64,000 nt of DNA, from contig VZRS01000248.1 of assembly GCA_013398055.1 (NCBI GenBank), forward strand, positions 1 to 64,000. The letters run 5' to 3'. The notes under the pieces were generated by a model, which had not been told where the DNA came from, ran no database searches, and saw only the letters and a program-made list of their open reading frames with translations. The position numbers and the translations under genes were made by a program. Shown in pieces: positions 60,290 to 64,000 of the stretch (position 1 is the stretch's first letter; each line of letters begins with the position of its first letter). This DNA comes from Ifrita kowaldi. Its lineage: Eukaryota > Chordata > Aves > Passeriformes > Cinclosomatidae.

Positions 60290-60440
60290 ATTGAAGAAGC
60301 AGCATTTTATTATTTATTTTCAGTGCTCTTTGGCATAAATATTCTGTGGGGCACAGACAGCGCCGCATCGATCCCAGAGTGGTTGGGCAGCAGGGCCATT
60401 CACGCCCTGAATTTAATTTGCCAAATTGATCTATGGAGAT
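60290..60440. promoter_or_regulatory. Candidate conserved noncoding element
   Basis: The block contains retained CpGs in 'cagcgccgcatcgatcccag' and 'ttcacgccctg', next to 'gcattttattatttattttc', 'gcataaatattctg' and 'aatttaatttgccaaattg'. It sits inside a 239-codon reverse-strand frame (60,021-60,740) that shows no domain. If constrained, this could be a regulatory block. Evidence is texture and CpG retention. Confidence 0.32.
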
Positions 60441-60740
60441 GAAGACAGGTTGCAAAAGACGAACAGCTCTCTGTGCTGTGCTCTGCCATTCCCTGGCCCT
60501 CAGAGCAAGAGGGAAACCAAAGTTACTGTGGAGATGTTGACTAGTTTTAGGCTTTGCATAAGCAACAGCATTAGAAAAACCAGACATGAAATTCAGACTT
60601 GCTTGGGAGGGAGCCAGGTCTGGGTTTGGATTTGGGTTCTGGCTAGCCACAAATCTGAGCCCTAGATTCAAGCCTCTGGTAGGTTTGACAGTGTTTCGTA
60701 TTGTTTGTTTATTAGGACACAAGGAGTCATATTCATCCAT

Positions 60741-63389
60741 GCTGGTTTTTATTTAAATTGGTTAAAAACCTCCAGGGGTTCTCTTCACTTTCCCTTCTCC
60801 AGTAAGCTGAGCGTGGGGCAATCCAGTGCAGTAACAATCATCTGTGCCAGCAGAGAATGCAACCCTGTAGCTGGAACTGCTTCTTAGCTATGGAAAAGAG
60901 AGGGGAGAAATTTTATGTGTGAAGCCTAATCCAGTTCCTATCTGTGACAGGGGGAATCTTCAGCCTTGGTCTGTAAAACAGGCTCTGCCTGCGAGTACTC
61001 ACCCCAAGGGACAGATGCCTTTGGAGCCTTATCTAAATTCTTCAGTCACATTGTGCCTTCAAAAAGGGGTGAAAAAATCTTTGCCGTGCAGGCTTCCTAC
61101 TGAGATTTCTCCCAGCCCTTCCTCCAGAGCTGCTGAGGCAGGGGGACACTCCCTGTGACTTGCTGTGGCCACTGCTGGTGCCAGCTGGAGCTCAAGGACA
61201 ACAGGGCATGAAAAGGAATAAATGGGATTTGGGGGTAGCATGGCTGGTGGGTTTTGTTTCACATGTGTGCATGCTGGGAATGTCTGAATCGTTCAAGCAA
61301 CTCGAACAAACTTTACTGGGAAGGTCTGAGACATTGGATGGTGTTTTCTCACCTTTAAGGTGCTTTCTACCAAACACAGCCCAGAATCAAACATGACAAG
61401 ACCATCCCAAAAGCAGAGAGATACTTGGAGCTTGGTCCAAACCTCACCTGCTTTTCTCATAAAGTGCTGTTGGATTTATTTCTTTAGGCCCAGGCAGGAT
61501 CACTGTGACCTCTTCTCCCTTTCCTTTGTGCCAGCTTTTATTCTTTTTCTAAGTAATAAATAACCTTATAAAGACTCTTTTAGTCATGGGTTAAACAGTG
61601 CAAAGAAGACTGAAGTTACCAGTGCCCGAATTTGTTCTTCTAAATCTGGTGAGCATGTGGAACAGTCTAATTTTCCTTGTCTTCCAGTATTCAGTGCTAC
61701 TTTCTAGTTTTTCCTTTGAGTGATGCTCCCCAGTAATCATAGGGAAAGTTCCTGAGTTTTTTTTAAATCAAACCTCAGAAATATTCTTTTTTTCACACAT
61801 TTTTTCACGTATCAGTATCAAATTTGTTGTGTCAGCACACATTTTTTGCTGGGATGTTTGTCATAGGTCTCACTCTGGATGTCTGCAGCATGCTCTAGGA
61901 AGTCTGCCCAGAGCACAGCTCCTAGTCTGAAACAGGGGAAATAAAAGCAACTTGCTTGTTTCACTCACCACCAAATTTTGTTTGAAAGTGCCTAATACAG
62001 AGTTTTCCTGTTACAGCACCAAGAAAACAGTAGGGGAAACTGTAAAATGGAGTAAATGAAGTAGGAAAATGGAGTTAGAAACCCCCTTTTCCTGGGCATG
62101 TCCTGCACCAGCAGCTCTGGGGCTCTGCTCCCAGGGCTCTCTTTTTAAAACACAGACACATTGACCTGCACGAAATCTGTCCTCCATCCTGCTCTGGTCA
62201 AACGCATGTCCCAGTGGCCAGAAATAGCTTTGTAGCAGTTGCACAAAGCCAAATGAGTCACAAGCTGTAAAAACAACATCGTTGTGGAGGTGAGCTCGAC
62301 ACACATCACAGCCTCTCCCGGTGCCAATCAGATAGGTTTCACACCTCGTGGATCCTTGTCCTTTATCACTCCTGCCTTCATTTCAGCTACACTGAAAGGG
62401 CAGAAAAGCATGAACAAACTGTTACACTTGGCCTGACAGACATCTCTACTTTCAATTACTCCTCTGTAAACAGATTGAAGATAACAAGTGCAGCCATCTC
62501 GAATGGCTCTGGCTGTAGCCGCTGGTTGCTCAGGAGCTGCCTGCACCTGCCTGCTCATCCTCCCTGCAGAACCCAATTGCATTTCACCTCACCTCTTTTT
62601 TTTCCACCCTCTCTTTTGTTAGAGTTATTTACACTCTTGTTTAGTGTCAGTGAAAACCTTCAAGGAGGAATGTGAGATGCACTGAGAGGTGCCAGTCACT
62701 ATTTTTCAAGAATACATAAAATCATTCTTTCTTTCCACCGTCTTTATTTCAGAGCTTTCCATTCAGGTCAGGTGAGGATTACATTTCACGCTTGACGTTA
62801 TCTGGCCCATCATTGTTTGAGTAAAGCAGCCCAGCACGGCCGTGGCTTGCCTTGGTGTCAGTGGCCCATGAAGCAATGGCTATTTGTCCTTCAGCACCAC
62901 CTCCGAGTCATCTCCCGCCGTGATTTACAACCAACTCCTGTTCCTACAGTGGCAACTGGATGTGTGGCAGGTTGTGAGTCTTGCTGCCCACCACCTTATT
63001 ACTCTTCTGAATTTTGCAAGCAGCAGATCTGTGATGAAGTGCCTTCATCTGTTGTTACATCATCTTTCATTTCCGTGGCCCATGCTGTCTGACACAGGGA
63101 TGCCTTTTTTTAATGTGTCTACACAGTGACTCCAGATATGTTATCAAGATGCCTCAATAAACAGGGCACAAAGAACATCGTATTTTAGCAGTCGTGCCAG
63201 TAGCTGAAATTATCTGAGGTTATAAATGGTTTTTGCCCAACTTAAAATAAGTTTTACTTTGGTGGCTCAGAAGGGAGATGCATGTTTTGCCTGAAGGCTG
63301 CTGAATTAGTCCTTGGGAGAAGGCAGCATTTTGTGAAACATAGGCTTTCTGCCTCATCTCTGTCCCCCTGAACGCTGGGACAACATTAC
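60741..63389. other. Noncoding interval, no gene seen
   Basis: The interval is of mixed composition with short frames on both strands and no domains. Short T runs lie at 61,758-61,764 and 61,788-61,805, and a T-rich patch near 62,597-62,603. No repeats, RNA genes or promoter signals were recognised. Confidence 0.55.
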
Positions 63390-63575
63390 TGTAGCTTCCC
63401 ATGGAGCTGAATCAAGCCCTTATCACGCAGCAGTTGCTGATCCTCCTCCAACACCAGAGGCCTTATTAGTGCATTCAGACATGATAAAGATTTTGATTTA
63501 TTCATCAAAATTTTTCCAGCAGCAAATAGAAGTGCATCCCCCTGTTTCATGCTAATATGCCTGTACAATCACCCC
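63390..63575. promoter_or_regulatory. Candidate conserved noncoding element with palindrome
   Basis: The block holds a perfect 8-bp inverted repeat, ATTTTGAT (63490-63497) and ATCAAAAT (63504-63511), around TTATTC. It also has 'ccttattagtgcattcagac', 'catgataaag' (GATA-like), 'gatttattcatc' and 'catgctaatatgcc' (POU/octamer-like). It includes the CpG word 'tatcacgcagc' and no simple repeats. The call is motif-based and unverified. Confidence 0.37.
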
Positions 63576-64000
63576 TGCTGCTTAGATGAGGGGCTGATTT
63601 CCATGCCAGAAATCCTGCTTTGTGCCAGATTCCTTTATTCTTCTTGGAACTTTGAAGATATATTATGATGCTAATTAATTCCTTTCTCAAGAAGAGAATA
63701 ATTGCAAGTATTGGAAGCAACTTCATCGATGTGGGGAATGAAGGCAAATAGATGCTCTTTTTATTTTTTCTTTCCTTCTTATTTTATTTCCCTTTTGATG
63801 CCAAAACCCACCAATTGATCTGACTTGTGGGTTCTGTCATTAACTCACTGGGAACTGGAACTGGCTGCCACTGGTGCCACTCACTGGGATTTTCCTACTG
63901 AGAGAGAAGCAAGGGTTCATTAGTGGGAGACATTAATTAATTTTTGCTCAACAGGAGCTTCTTGGCCATGTGAGGTGTGGAGTTGGACTTCTGTGGTTCC
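63576..64000. other. Noncoding end of window
   Basis: This is AT-rich sequence with a T-rich patch near 63,757-63,796 and short repeated words (ggaactgg; cactggtgccactcactggg) at 63,850-63,890. No gene or mobile element is visible before the window ends. Confidence 0.55.

Noticed and set aside
60021..60740. 239-codon reverse-strand open frame, the longest in the window
   Set aside because: No recognisable domain; part of it (Asn-Pro repeats) comes from a locally repetitive GGGTTTGGATTTGGGTTC-type stretch near 60,620, and its middle and end read through a motif-rich block and a G-run tract. Cross-species coding tests would be needed to revive it.

Overview
The window looks like 64 kb of vertebrate, almost certainly avian, nuclear DNA with no gene I can support. 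The evidence is five CR1 LINE 3'-end fragments, three of them with the bird-typical 3' tail (a 'gatgatctttaag' block, then ATTCTATG or ATTCTGTG octamers). The rest is AT-rich and poor in CpG, with vertebrate-style microsatellites and homopolymer runs. There are no compact genes, operons, CRISPR arrays or bacterial signals. Nothing fixes the species or chromosome.

Layout. 1-310 holds a (TA)n run and a reverse-strand CR1. 310-14,000 is unique sequence with two short forward CR1 tails (3719-3827, 6601-6672) and several TAAT-rich blocks that read like conserved noncoding DNA. 14,060-15,900 is pyrimidine-rich and produces misleading hydrophobic ORFs. 20,244-20,281 is a C-run cluster with G-quadruplex potential on the reverse strand. 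27,900-31,000 carries a perfect hairpin and several enhancer-like blocks. 32,566-32,882 is the best preserved CR1. 36,210-37,346 contains A-rich and CA repeats. 39,240-39,790 and 41,105-41,350 are the most regulatory-looking blocks. 57,076-57,240 is an older, more diverged CR1 on the reverse strand. The end of the window has a second G-quadruplex-capable tract (60,229-60,258) and two more enhancer-like blocks.

Interpretation. No open reading frame has recognisable domains, codon structure or convincing exon borders. The longest (200 and 239 codons) are explained by skewed composition. The simplest reading is a gene desert or a very long intron, possibly near a developmental regulator given the repeated homeodomain-core clusters; this is inference. 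I did not find an undescribed biological system. The most useful leads are the candidate conserved elements and the small symmetric motifs inside them, all of which need a cross-species alignment.
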